A stretch of DNA of 64,000 nt, taken from NCBI RefSeq assembly GCF_033958435.1, contig NC_134144.1, positions 8,550,010-8,614,009 on the forward strand, read 5' to 3'. The notes beneath the pieces are model-generated. The model was not told the DNA's origin. It made no database searches and saw only the letters and a list, made by a program, of their open reading frames with translations. The stretch comes from Carettochelys insculpta. Taxonomy: Eukaryota > Chordata > Testudines > Carettochelyidae. The position numbers and the translations under genes are program-made. Below, one piece after another: positions 11,050 to 21,064 of the stretch. Numbering within the stretch: position 1 is the first letter of the stretch; the number at the start of each line of letters is the position of its first letter.

Positions 11050-11705
11050 GAGTCTTCAGTGTTTTACATCAACAGTCTGGGAGGAGTTTGCTAGTCAGCT
11101 CTCTGCCGGGAAGCCCTCCAGCTGTAGGACTTCAGCATTGCCCACAACATCCATCTGCACACATCGCTTTTCCAGAGTTTGCAGTGCCCTAGCGGATCAC
11201 CTCTGCAGGGACTTCTCACCACAAGTGGTCCTCACATCCAGAAGTAGCCTGGAAAATCATATGAAGGATGGGGTGTCCCCAAGTCACTCTTTTTGCCACC
11301 AAAAAGAACAGGAAATGCCTCCAGTTTTGTTCCCAGCAAGGAATCAACAGGGGTGCTCCCTACAATGCCTCCTTCCTGATGTGGTCTGGGGATCTACTGG
11401 ATGCATTTTCTCAGTCCTCAGTCACCAGCTGGAATTTAGTAAAAAGGGACAAAGCCCAAGTAATCATGATAACTGTGACGTGGCTGCTCAGCCTGGCAAT
11501 TTACTTCCTTGGCCCTTTCCCAGGTGTCCAGACCTACTATTCCAGGGCAGTGATCAGCTCCTGCACCCTGTCTCAAGTCCCGTTAGCTCTTGGCTTGGAT
11601 ATCTTGTGGCTGACACAGGAGGAACTTATGTTTTTGGGATCAGTACAGTGGGTCCTTCTGGGGAGCCGGAAACCATCCACAAAGCTAACCCACCTGGCCA
11701 CGTAA
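11050..11705 (+). pseudogene. DIRS RNase H / methyltransferase-like remnant (copy 2)
   Basis: Around 11060-11110 a frame resembles the 'FYINxxGG' and 'ALCxEA' region of RNase H. From 11268 the frame reads G-C-P-Q-V-T-L-F-A-T-K-K-N-R-K-C, matching G-F-P-Q-I-D-L-F-A-T-Q-H-N-K-K-C in the young element (22620-22680). This segment corresponds to the part of DIRS pol between RNase H and the recombinase. Frames are broken, so it is not functional. Confidence 0.75.
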
Positions 11706-11739
11706 ATGAAGTTCTCTTGATGGGTGCCTGAGTGCAGCA

Positions 11740-12590
11740 TTTCTTCTTCGCACTTGTTGGTGGAAGACTTCCTTGAGGACCTGCTACGCCTCCAAGAAAA
11801 AGGTCTTTTGCGCTCCTCCGTCAAAGTGCATCTCGTGGCCATCACCATGTTCCATGAACCAGTACAGGGCAGACTTTTCCTACGCTATGACCGCCTGTTT
11901 TGTGAAGGGGCTAAAACAGCTGCACCTCCAGTCCTGCAGTGAGACCTTAACTTGGTCATCTCCAGGCTTATGGCACCACCCTTTGAACCACTTGGTTCCT
12001 GCACACTATCCTACCTGTCCTTGAAGGTGGCATTTCTTGTGTCAGTAATATCAGCAAGATGTGTCTCGGAGCTCAAACCATTGACCTCAGACCTGCCAGT
12101 CGTTTACAAGGACAAGTATAACTGTGGCCTCAACCCTACTGAAGATTGGGCCAAGATATACTCCTACCTATGCTCTGTCCCAAGCCTCACAAGTTGGCAG
12201 AGGAGAGAAGCCTGCGCACCTTGGATGTGCAGAGACCTCTGGTCTTACACTTCTGGCCTTTTCAGAAATCAATCAAATTCTTCTTCGCCACTGCAGATCA
12301 CATGAAGGGCCTGCCAATGTCCTTGCAGCACATCTTTAACAGGAGTACCATGTTCATATATACCTGCTAAGACTTGGCATGAGTACCCCCTCTTCAGGTC
12401 ATCCATGCTCATTCCACCAGGGCTCAGGCTTCCTCGGTGGCTTTCCTGATGCATGTGTCCATCCAGGATATCTGCAGAGCTGCTACCTGGTCCTGCATCC
12501 ATATGTTTACATCTCAGTATGCCATCGCTCAGCAGGCTAGAGATGACATTGAATTTGGCAGAACTGTGCTTCATTCAACATAGCTGTGAA
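11740..12590 (+). pseudogene. DIRS tyrosine recombinase remnant (copy 2)
   Basis: An N-terminal segment L-L-R-S-S-V-K-V-H-L-V-A-I is followed by I-S-A-R-C-V-S-E-L, which carries the first catalytic Arg. The end carries H-S-T-R and C-R-A-A-T-W-S. All match the order of the young element's recombinase. Several frameshifts and stops interrupt it. Confidence 0.8.
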
Positions 12591-12899
12591 CCATCCGCCT
12601 CTGGGAGTACTGCTTGAAGACCTCAACTTTGTGGAACGGACATGAGCAATGCATACAGTTAGGTTTTCATAGCTGGTGTGCTTTGAGTGGTTTCACTCAT
12701 ATCCATTACATGTGAAGGTGTGCGTGCTCACCATAGGCACTGGTTCCAGAAGATTTTTTCTTAGCAGTGCCCCAAACAATGTTACTGGCACTGAGATCTT
12801 TAATTTTGTTGTACCAAGAATTTGTCAGAAAGCACAGTCAGAGGTGGATATGGGGAGTACAGGGATTCTCATAACTTTTACTTGTGACGGCCAATGATT

Positions 12900-13800
12900 T
12901 TTCTGTAAATAGTTAATTAACTTTAGGAAAAATTAAATATGTCCAAATGATGATAATTTTGGGTAGTTTTTTTGAAGATGCAAAAAAACAAAGAAACAAA
13001 CAAACAAAAACTTAGAGTAGAAATACAAATAAGGTTCTTTACATGTTCTTGTCTTTTTGTTGTTTTTTTTGCTTTTTTGATTGCTTTTTTAAAATGCAAG
13101 TCTTAAGCAACTTCTGCTTCTGTGAAAAGTGATATTTGTGTGTTCCTTAATATCATTTTTCAAATCAGATTTACTCAGCTCTGGCAAGCCTTGGGATAAA
13201 ATACGTTCTGGATAGAGAGGTGGGTAGGCGGCAGTGAGGGCCAGGGAGGACAGGGAAATGGATAAGTGGTGGTGGATGCATAGGGGTCAGAGCAGTGGTG
13301 GCACTGGTGGGCAGGTGAGCCTAGGACTGGAGCCAGAACGCTTTGCTAGACAGCTGGGAGTCAGGGCACAAGCCCACTGCCAGAGCATAAAGCCCTACAG
13401 CTGGAGGTTGCAACTTACTGCTGCATTGCTAAAATCTGAGGCTGGAGGAGGCAGTAGGGGGCCAGGAGTGATGTGAAGTCCCATGGCTAGAGTTTTAAAA
13501 AAAGTTCTTGTCTTCACAGTTGTACATATTTGGTCTTGTGGTGAAAATAATGTGATTTTGCTGATGGAGAGAAGAGAAATCAATTTCTAAAATAACCTTC
13601 TAATTTATTATTAATATGTGGTGCATGCTGTTCTCACTGAATCCCTGATAGTGTTGGGTGCTATAAAGATTTTAGTAGCACTTGATATCGTCTGCTTAAT
13701 TTCTTGACTTCATCACCAATGATTGAAGGTGTCGTGGTAACTCATGCCAGCCCCCTCCCCCATCATATCAAGTCATACATGTGTGTGTAAAGTAGCGTAC
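12900..13800. other. Intronic stretch, no gene seen
   Basis: This is an AT-rich stretch with an (aaac)n-like run near 12985 and a GC-richer block at 13200-13490 of unknown origin. No coding or RNA gene was recognised. Confidence 0.6.
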
Positions 13801-13809
13801 GTTTTTATA

Positions 13810-14235
13810 CGGGATGGATCTGCCTGGTCCTGCACCCTCGGGAGCTGAGTGGTTCTGAACCAAGGAGTTTGCTGGACCAGGGGAGGTCAACGTTCCCTTG
13901 CTGGCCACAGTCCCTGCTCCCAGACTCCCCTCTGGAGTACTGGCCTGTTCCTGGCCATCTGCCCTGGCTGCTGGTTCCCCAGCTGCAGCCAGCTTCCCAA
14001 CTTCCAGCTCTCCAGCTGCAATGGACTGGCCCCGCAGCGGTGGCTCCCCAGTTGCAGCTCCTCAGCTGCCATAGTCTGGCTTCCTCACCCCCACCTGCCT
14101 TGCCAGCCGGGACTCCCAGTTGCTGTACTTTGAGCTGGCCCTGCTCCCTGGTGCCAGTGCTCTCTGGCCGAGCAGCATCCGTGTTTCTGCTGGACCATGG
14201 ATGTTGCCAGACCAGAGTGTCCTGGATTTCAATTG
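13810..14235. repeat. GC-rich unclassified repeat-like block
   Basis: The block contains loosely repeated 'ccagctgcagc', 'ctccagctgc' and 'ttgccagaccagagtgtcctgg' units within AT-rich intron, and it ends abruptly at 'caattgtattatag'. It looks like the body of a non-autonomous element, but no ends were proved. The overlapping open frames on both strands have no recognisable product. Confidence 0.35.
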
Positions 14236-14899
14236 TATTATAGTTGTTTTTTATTTTATATTCTATAATGAAAAGTCTTATGGGCAGACAGTTTTTTTTT
14301 TCCTGTAGGCCCAGCTTAGAGCTAGTTGTCAGAAAAGATTGATTGCTGGTGTTATAATGACCTCATTTCTATTGTTTTATTGTCTGTTATGACATAATGG
14401 TTGTATAAGAAATATGTGATTTGTGGATTTTATCAAAGGAGATAAAACCCAGGAAATGCTGCAGACAGATTACCTATTATGAAATCAGGTCCTGAATATC
14501 TTATCTGCTGACATTTCTCAGGCAATTCAGTGTTTTATTTTTTGTGGTCTTTGATGTTGTAAAAAAGGTGCACACTTGAATGCTTTTTGTTCTGAGTCTT
14601 TAACTTGGCAGGCAGATGTTGCTACAGCAACAAAATAAAGCAGTATACTACGGAAGTAAAGTGCACTTGTATTGATTCATTCCCACCCAAGTGGAAATTG
14701 TTTTGGATTTTTATACCGTATTGAAATTGATCTGATTAGGTAAAGCAGCTCTAATTTAGTAATACAAATTTAGCTGCTTTCAGATAGATGTGCTATCTTG
14801 TATGTGGGTGTTTGTACTACTTTTATCTTTGTATTACTTTCTGATAATAGTTTTTGTTTCTCTGTAAAATTCTGCATGCTAATGAGTATCTATTTGTAA

Positions 14900-15420
14900 A
14901 CCGTGTACATATAAGTCAAGTTTAGGAAGATGATGTTTGTATTTGGAGAAATCCATGTGATAAAGGTGAGGTACTACAACCTGGCTCAGTACCTATCTGA
15001 CTGGATACTATCCTGTTGTGCGGGGTCTTAATTTCTGGGTCTGATCCATGCGCTTCAAAACCAGCTGGGTCTGGGTAGAATCTAGTAACGCTGTCTTTAG
15101 TTCTCTGTCTGTAAGGCTCATTCCCAGGCTCTGACCTTGTGTCTGGTCTTTTTCTAGGGGGATGAAATTCCACAGCCCTGAAAAACATTCCCTCAGAGCC
15201 TCTCACTCACACATGCTGCTCCTAAGCAGAGGGCTCTCTAGGCTTCTGTTTTAACCCCATTCAGGCAATACCTGATGATAAAGCCAGGAATATAGATTTA
15301 ACAGTGGGATTTCTTATCCAGAATGACTATTCCTAAAAACACTTGAGTAGCAGATCTGAAAACACAAAAAAAGCTTGACATTACACCCTGTCCTGGTCTG
15401 ATCTAGTCCCACCTGGGAGT
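14900..15420. other. Intronic stretch, unclassified
   Basis: This is mixed-composition sequence at 14920-15240 with a weak open frame on the minus strand. No element or gene could be assigned. Confidence 0.4.
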
Positions 15421-15432
15421 ACAGGGTTTGTC

Positions 15433-16088
15433 TGTAGAGCCCTGCAAATCTGTGGGTATCCATTTTATATTCATGGACTGTTTCTGCACATAGTGCAGAT
15501 GCAGATATATCTGTATGTATCTGTGTAGGCCTCTGATGGTAAGAGTGGACGGGCAGCTGGGAGGAACCGTGGCACAGATCCTCCACCTGCCCTGGGTGGG
15601 GGACTTGGGAGACGGGGTATGGGTTGGTGGCTTCTCGTCCCTCCGCCCAGGGCAGGTGGAGAGTGCGCCATTACTCTCTACACTTGCAAGCGTGTGTCTC
15701 CTTGACCCAGCTCTGGCCATAGAGGTGGATGGTCAGAACCTCAGCACGGCCATAGTAAGACCCAGACAGGCTGTTCTGGGAGCTGTGGATGGGGTGTCAA
15801 AGCATAGTCCAAGTAGCTCCCCCACCTTCCTGGCTAGGCCACTATGGAGCCCCGCCAGGGAGCTGCAAGAAAACTGTCTACCTGCCTGCGGGGATTGCAG
15901 GGAGCCAAAGGGCAGCTGTGAGCATCATCTGACTGTGTTCCTGCCCATCCAGACTCCTCATCCAGCCAAGGGCAAAGGGAAAGTCTGCGACTCTGTGTGA
16001 ACTCCCCACAGTGGCCTACACAGAGCCCCGACTGGCTTTGTGTGTGTGCCTCATAGCATCAGTCCGGCTCCTGGTGTAGAGCCCTGCA
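15433..16088. repeat. Block flanked by a 14-bp direct repeat
   Basis: TGTAGAGCCCTGCA occurs at 15433-15446 and again at 16075-16088, bracketing a GC-rich 650-bp block unlike its AT-rich surroundings. It may be the remains of one or two hAT-like ends ('cagggctctaca' inverted). The class is uncertain. Confidence 0.4.
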
Positions 16089-16760
16089 GTGTATAGGTAA
16101 CTTTTGCATATAGGGCTCGCTATTCGTCTGTGTTTGCAGTGGGTGGAATTCACTCCCCCTCCCCTCCCCCTGCCCCTATGAAATCCTCCTCCTCAGAATA
16201 GACTGGCATTTCAGTCTCCTTTACTGTGTGCTCTACTAGAAGACTTCAGCTTCCCTTCCTGCTCCTCTCCCTCTGTGGACTCCTGTGTAGAAAAATCATT
16301 GTCCATTAGAGCGTGGGAAACAGAAACTTGAGACTCAATCAAATCTCATGGCTCCAGATTGCTAATAGTTTTTCAGCACAGTCCTTCAACAAGATGTCAA
16401 ATATTTTTCTTGGGAAGGACTGCTGTCTAGAATGCAATATCTCAGGCTTGCCTTGGGCAACTTTAGACATATATTGAACACATGATACAAAATAGAGCTT
16501 GTAATTTTGAAAGAAATATATCCCGTTTTGTCACATTAGGCTGATATTAACTTTGATATTAGCCTATTCTGAATTAACCTCGATTTTTAGTAGTTTTCTT
16601 GCATAAACTATTATAGTTTTTATATTAATTCTTTTTCAAGTGCTTGTTCATGTTCATTCCAGTCAGGTGTACATCTTCACAGAAGCCAGAAGATTTTGCC
16701 TAGTAGCATCTGTCAGGTGAGCCTGGTCATTCCCTGGAGTGGTGTCATTATGACAGCTAG

Positions 16761-17153
16761 GGTATGTCTACGCTAGCCCCTTCCTTTGGAAAGGAGCATG
16801 GTAATGAGCAAGGTTGGAAAGATGCTAATGAGGTGCTTCCATGAATATGCAGCACCTCATTAGCATAATGGCAGCAGCTGTGACTCAGAAGTGCCACTTT
16901 TGAATTGCACTCTGGCCGTGTAGACGGGAGGCCTTTTGAAAAGACCCCCCCGGTCTTTGAAAGCCCCTTATTCCTTTCAAAAGGCCCCCGTCTCCGCGAG
17001 TGGCATGCGATTCAAAAGCAGCACTTTCAGATCACAATGGCTGCCATTATGCTAATGAGGCACTGCATATTCATGACAGTGCCTCATTAGCATCTTCCAA
17101 CCTCGCTCATTACCATGCTCCTTGCAAAAGGAAGGGGCTAGTGTAGACACGGC
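16761..17153. mobile_element. Palindromic MITE (TGTCTACRCTAGCCCC ends), copy A
   Basis: The terminal inverted repeats read 'ggtatgtctacgctagcccc' and the inverse of 'ggggctagtgtagacacggc'. Internal arms pair 'atgctaatgaggtgc' with 'gcctcattagcat', so nearly the whole element can fold on itself. There is no coding capacity. Related copies lie at 29018, 36470 and 44086. Confidence 0.8.
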
Positions 17154-17374
17154 TCTAATGTTTAGCTCTGCTGACCAGCAACCCGCCAGTTCCTTCTTAC
17201 CATCTAGTGATGGCACCTTGGAACATCTTACTCTTGCTAATGCAAGCACCACTGGCAGTATCTTAGTGTAAAATAGTTTATCATTTAGTAGTTAACATTG
17301 TTAATAGTTAGAACAGTTGTTAAGGGGTAATTGCCCTCCCCTACATTTCCTCATACTGGAGCATGCCTTGATCT

Positions 17375-17490
17375 CTGGGGTTCAAAGCTTGCCGGGCTTG
17401 TGGCAAGCTTATGCCAAAGAGTGACCCACACCCTGACTGCTTGAAGTGTCTTGGTGAGGGGCACCAAAAAAGAAAAGTGAAAACTGCTGC
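17375..17490 (+). pseudogene. DIRS gag zinc-knuckle remnant (copy 3)
   Basis: The frame starting near 17380 reads F-K-A-C-R-A-C-G-K-L-M-P-K-S-D-P-H-P-D-C and then L-K-C-L-G. Its Cys and His spacing parallels residues 6-30 of the young gag (F-K-K-C-V-S-C...H-S-H-C-V-R-C-L-G). This marks the gag start of the older element. Downstream sequence to 18310 is degenerate gag. Confidence 0.75.
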
Positions 17491-18311
17491 ATATAGAAAG
17501 GTTTTTTATCCATAGACACTTAAGGATTGTAAGCAGAGGCTCAGGATCCTACTTAGGGAGGCTGCAATTCACCCTTAATCAGATCCTGAGCCAGTGGACC
17601 TGACACACAGCACCTCCTCCTCGGTGCATACTGCTTTGTTATTGACAACGAATAATTTGGCATTGAACAGGGATTGGCACTGACCTGAGAGAAAACAGGT
17701 GCAAATCAGTGTCTCCTGGGCTGCAGAAGAAGCAGAGGAATAAGAGGGGTTGATCCTTCAGCCTGCAGAGGAAACACCCTGCCTGTGGGAGACATCAGCC
17801 ATCACAGCAGGGGCAGACCAAGGTTACACCAGTGGGTGCATTTATTCTGCCCCACAAAGGGTTTGGCCAAGTCCAAGCCAACACTACTCCCTGGACTGGT
17901 GTGGCTGGGATATTCATCTCCCCTCTACTCTGGAAACCTTTGAGATGGCCCAAGATTTGACCCACATGATGGCACCAAGGCCTTCAAGGGGGGAAGAGGC
18001 ACCAGTGATAATTAGACTGCCTGTGCCATCTCACAGCAAGCCCTTCCCACTTCTGCCCCATTCTCCATCTCTGGTGCAAACTTAGCCAATGTGGATCAAC
18101 CATGAGGCAACATACTGTTCAGCACCACCCAGCACTGCTCTGCCATGGTCCTTGGCTGCAGACATAGAGTTGGACATGATCTCCTGTTGCTTGATGAGAT
18201 CCAGCAGCAGATTGAGATCGCAATATCTCCATTAGCCCTCTCTGGGATAATGGACACCCCTGAGGAACCCAACCCTTTTTTGGACAGCTTGGGCTTATCG
18301 TTAAGCCTAAC

Positions 18312-18505
18312 TTCTTCTTCGAGTGTCCCTGTGGGTGCTCCACATTAAGTGTCCCTGTGGGTGCTCCACATTAGGTGTCGGGCTCGCCCGGCACCGCAGA
18401 TTGGATCTTCCAAGCAGTTTCTGCCAGACCGCGCATGCGCCGGTGCGCACCGCTCCCTTGCACGCTCCTGGCCATGTGCGCAATCCGGTCCCTGCCAGTT
18501 CCTCT
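18312..18505 (+). repeat. Left inverted terminal repeat of young DIRS
   Basis: It contains two tandem copies of 'agtgtccctgtgggtgctcc' ending in 'acatta', then a GC-rich stretch with 'ttccaagcagtttctgc' and 'ctcctggccatgtgc'. All of these are matched in reverse complement in the right ITR at about 90% by eye. Confidence 0.9.
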
Positions 18506-18826
18506 TAACCACCGTCGGCTGCAGACGGAATCCAACTAGGCTACGGCCAAGTTAGCGTATTCAATGGTTTTAACTGTTTTTCTTTAAAGATTTCAAGTTC
18601 TTAGTCTATTGTTAAGTTAGCCAGTTGTTATTTTCAAAAAAAAAACCAAAAAAACAAGAAACAATAAGCGGGACGGAATTCAGTCCAGTTCTAGTAACAA
18701 GCGGAGCACCGGAGGCCAGGAGCCTAGGGCCATTAGCCCTCCTGCCGCGGCAGGCTATCGGAGAGGGGGAAAACAGCACAGAGAAGGTGCTAAGTACCCC
18801 ATTAACAACTAAAAGACTCACCAACA

Positions 18827-21064
18827 ATGTCCTCTTCAGGATTCAAGAAATGTGTGTCTTGCCGAGAGGCAATGCCAGCGTCTGATGGGCACAGTCACTG
18901 TGTAAGGTGCCTTGGGGAGTCCCAGAAATGCTCCTTCTGTGCAAAATTAACAGCCAGAGCAAGGAAGGACAGGGAGATGCGGCTTAAAATGCTGCTATTC
19001 AACAAGGCCCTCCAGCCAGACGTGCCAGAGAGGCCGCAGCAGGAGGGACCCTCCAGGGCCCATAAAAGGAAAGCTGCCTCCCTCACCCCATCAGCGCAAA
19101 AACGGAGGAAAGTCTCCCCAACCCGATCCCTGCCGGCAGCAACAGCGAGCAGGACGGGAGGAGCGCACAGCCCCCAGCCGCAGCAACAGCTGATTGGCGG
19201 CGGCACGGAGAGCTATGTGGAGGCGGCTCAGCCTCCGATGATCAAACAGCCGCCCCGCACCGCAGGCAGGGTGGTGGCTAAACAAGCGCCGGTACCAGCG
19301 GCACCGCAGGCAGCGGCACCGACCCCCGGGGAACCGGCGGTGCAGAGCGCGCAGGCACGCAGCCTGCAGGCACGGGAGGACACCGCCCGTGTGGCACCGC
19401 CCATGAGCGTGCCGAACATGGCGTGGACGGGGCCGAGATCCCCTGCACGTCAGGGGGTGGAGCCACCCCCTCAAGGGAGGGGGAAGGCTGCACAGAAAAC
19501 AAGGCACCGCAGCCCCTCTCCAGACAGGGCTGCAGAGTTGCTTTCTCTCAGCCCTCTGCTCATGCTGCAGACTCCAACTAGAAGGCAGGGGTCCCCCCTA
19601 GCCTACCCAGAGCCCCCGTCTCCATTTTTCCAACCAGCCTCGCCCAGGCTGGGACCACCTTCACCCTTCTTGGGGTTTGAGCCACTGGAGTACTATCACA
19701 AATCGCTCTCTCCAGTGTCCCAGGTCTCTGGACGATCTCGCTCCCCCAGACGCAGGGGGTATGCACCAAGGGAGTGGTCCAGGTCACCTTCCCAAGAACA
19801 GTGCCCATGCTGCCATGGTCGCCCCTATCACGCGGGGCATAGACACCACCGGCAGTCTACCAGGGAAAGATCCCCACAGACGGTCCCGTATCCCCGAGGG
19901 CAATCGCGAACGGGGACAGAGACTCAAGTATCTCAGGGGGAACTGGTTATGGAACCCCGAGATTTTCCCTTGCAAGCTTCCAGCGAGCGGATGTACCATC
20001 ACCAACAGGAACCGGAAGGGTCCAGAGAGGCATACCCTAGTGGTTCCTCGCTCTCCTCCCTGGACGAGGCTACGGCCCTGGGGGACGTCCATCCTCCGGA
20101 TGATCTCAAACAGTTTCAAGAGCTGTTTAAAAGGGTGGCCTTCACGCAAGGCATCCAGACAGCAGAGGTGCAAGAGAAACACCATAAGCTCCTCAAAAAT
20201 CTGAGACCTCTGGCCTCCTCCAAAATAGCAATACTGCTTGACGAAGCAATCTTGGAGTCCGCCACTATGGTATGGCAGACCCCTGCGACTATTCCACCTG
20301 TCCACAAGAGAGCGGACAAGAAATACTTCGTGCCGGTGAAGGGCATGGAGTTCCTGTTCAGCCACCCACAACCAAATTCCATGGTGGTAGAGTCGTCGCA
20401 ACAAAGATCAAAATCATCTCAATTCAAGACAGGGGGAACAGACACAGATACCAAGAAGCTAGAGCTGTTCGGCAGAAAGGTCTACTCCTCCACACTACTG
20501 TTGCGAATGGCAAATTACGCAGCGCGTCTAGCGAACCACAATTTCGACAACTACACTAGGTTAACCTCCCTCATGGACTCGCTTCCACAGGACAAGAAAC
20601 CGGTGCTCAAGGCCATCGTGCAAGAAGGCTACGCGGCCTCGAGGACGGGAGTTCAGATCGCCCTGGATGTTGCGGATACAGCAGCACGCTCCACAGCTAC
20701 GGCAGTGGTGATGCGAAGGGAAACCTGGCTCCAGACTTCGGGTATACCGAGGGATCTGCAGGCAAAGATTGTCGATCTTCCCTTCAACTCGCAGAAGCTG
20801 TTTGCTGAATCAACTGACTCGGTCCTTCATTCCAGTAAAGATTCAAGAGCCACACTCAGGACCCTGGGGATTTACACCCCTCCATACAGAAAGAAAAAGT
20901 ATTACCCTCAACAAAGACGGTACCAGTACCAGCAACAGCATCCCCAGTACCACAGGGGTTACAAGCAAGGGCGACATCAACAGCACCAGCAGTACAGAAC
21001 TCCCAGGCGACGTTCCCAACAGAGCCGTGCGTCCTCGGGGCAGGGCCAAAGGCCACAAGTTTGA
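18827..21064 (+). CDS. DIRS gag-like protein (745 aa)
   Basis: This open frame is the putative nucleocapsid/Gag of the DIRS element. The N terminus carries a Cys/His knuckle (C9-x2-C12-x9-H22-x-H24-C25-x2-C28, then C35-x2-C38), the likely nucleic-acid-binding part. Residues 60-330 are low complexity and rich in Pro, Ala and Ser with Arg-Ser clusters. The region from about 420 to 700 is more globular and includes A-D-K-K-Y-F-V-P-V-K-G and K-K-L-E-L-F motifs shared with older copies. The C terminus is basic and rich in Gln, Tyr and Arg. ATG 18827 is chosen because the knuckle starts immediately after it. Pol overlaps its 3' end in another frame. It is not a host gene: it sits inside the ITRs. 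Confidence 0.85.
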   Translation: MSSSGFKKCVSCREAMPASDGHSHCVRCLGESQKCSFCAKLTARARKDREMRLKMLLFNKALQPDVPERPQQEGPSRAHKRKAASLTPSAQKRRKVSPTRSLPAATASRTGGAHSPQPQQQLIGGGTESYVEAAQPPMIKQPPRTAGRVVAKQAPVPAAPQAAAPTPGEPAVQSAQARSLQAREDTARVAPPMSVPNMAWTGPRSPARQGVEPPPQGRGKAAQKTRHRSPSPDRAAELLSLSPLLMLQTPTRRQGSPLAYPEPPSPFFQPASPRLGPPSPFLGFEPLEYYHKSLSPVSQVSGRSRSPRRRGYAPREWSRSPSQEQCPCCHGRPYHAGHRHHRQSTRERSPQTVPYPRGQSRTGTETQVSQGELVMEPRDFPLQASSERMYHHQQEPEGSREAYPSGSSLSSLDEATALGDVHPPDDLKQFQELFKRVAFTQGIQTAEVQEKHHKLLKNLRPLASSKIAILLDEAILESATMVWQTPATIPPVHKRADKKYFVPVKGMEFLFSHPQPNSMVVESSQQRSKSSQFKTGGTDTDTKKLELFGRKVYSSTLLLRMANYAARLANHNFDNYTRLTSLMDSLPQDKKPVLKAIVQEGYAASRTGVQIALDVADTAARSTATAVVMRRETWLQTSGIPRDLQAKIVDLPFNSQKLFAESTDSVLHSSKDSRATLRTLGIYTPPYRKKKYYPQQRRYQYQQQHPQYHRGYKQGRHQQHQQYRTPRRRSQQSRASSGQGQRPQV

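Larger units (their letters stand above)
10830..12790 (+). mobile_element. Decayed DIRS-like retrotransposon, copy 2 (5' truncated)
   Basis: This copy retains the downstream half of a DIRS element: an RNase H scrap, the methyltransferase-like segment and the tyrosine recombinase. They are followed at about 12620-12760 by terminal-repeat-like sequence ('ggacatgagcaatg', 'tggttccagaagattttttc'). Gag and RT are absent. It has many frameshifts and lies in the same sense as the host gene. Confidence 0.75.

Noticed and set aside
18827..21064. The 745-codon open frame as a novel host gene
   Set aside because: It lies within inverted terminal repeats, overlaps a DIRS pol frame and has a Cys/His knuckle also seen in an older copy at 17380. 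It is a transposon gag.
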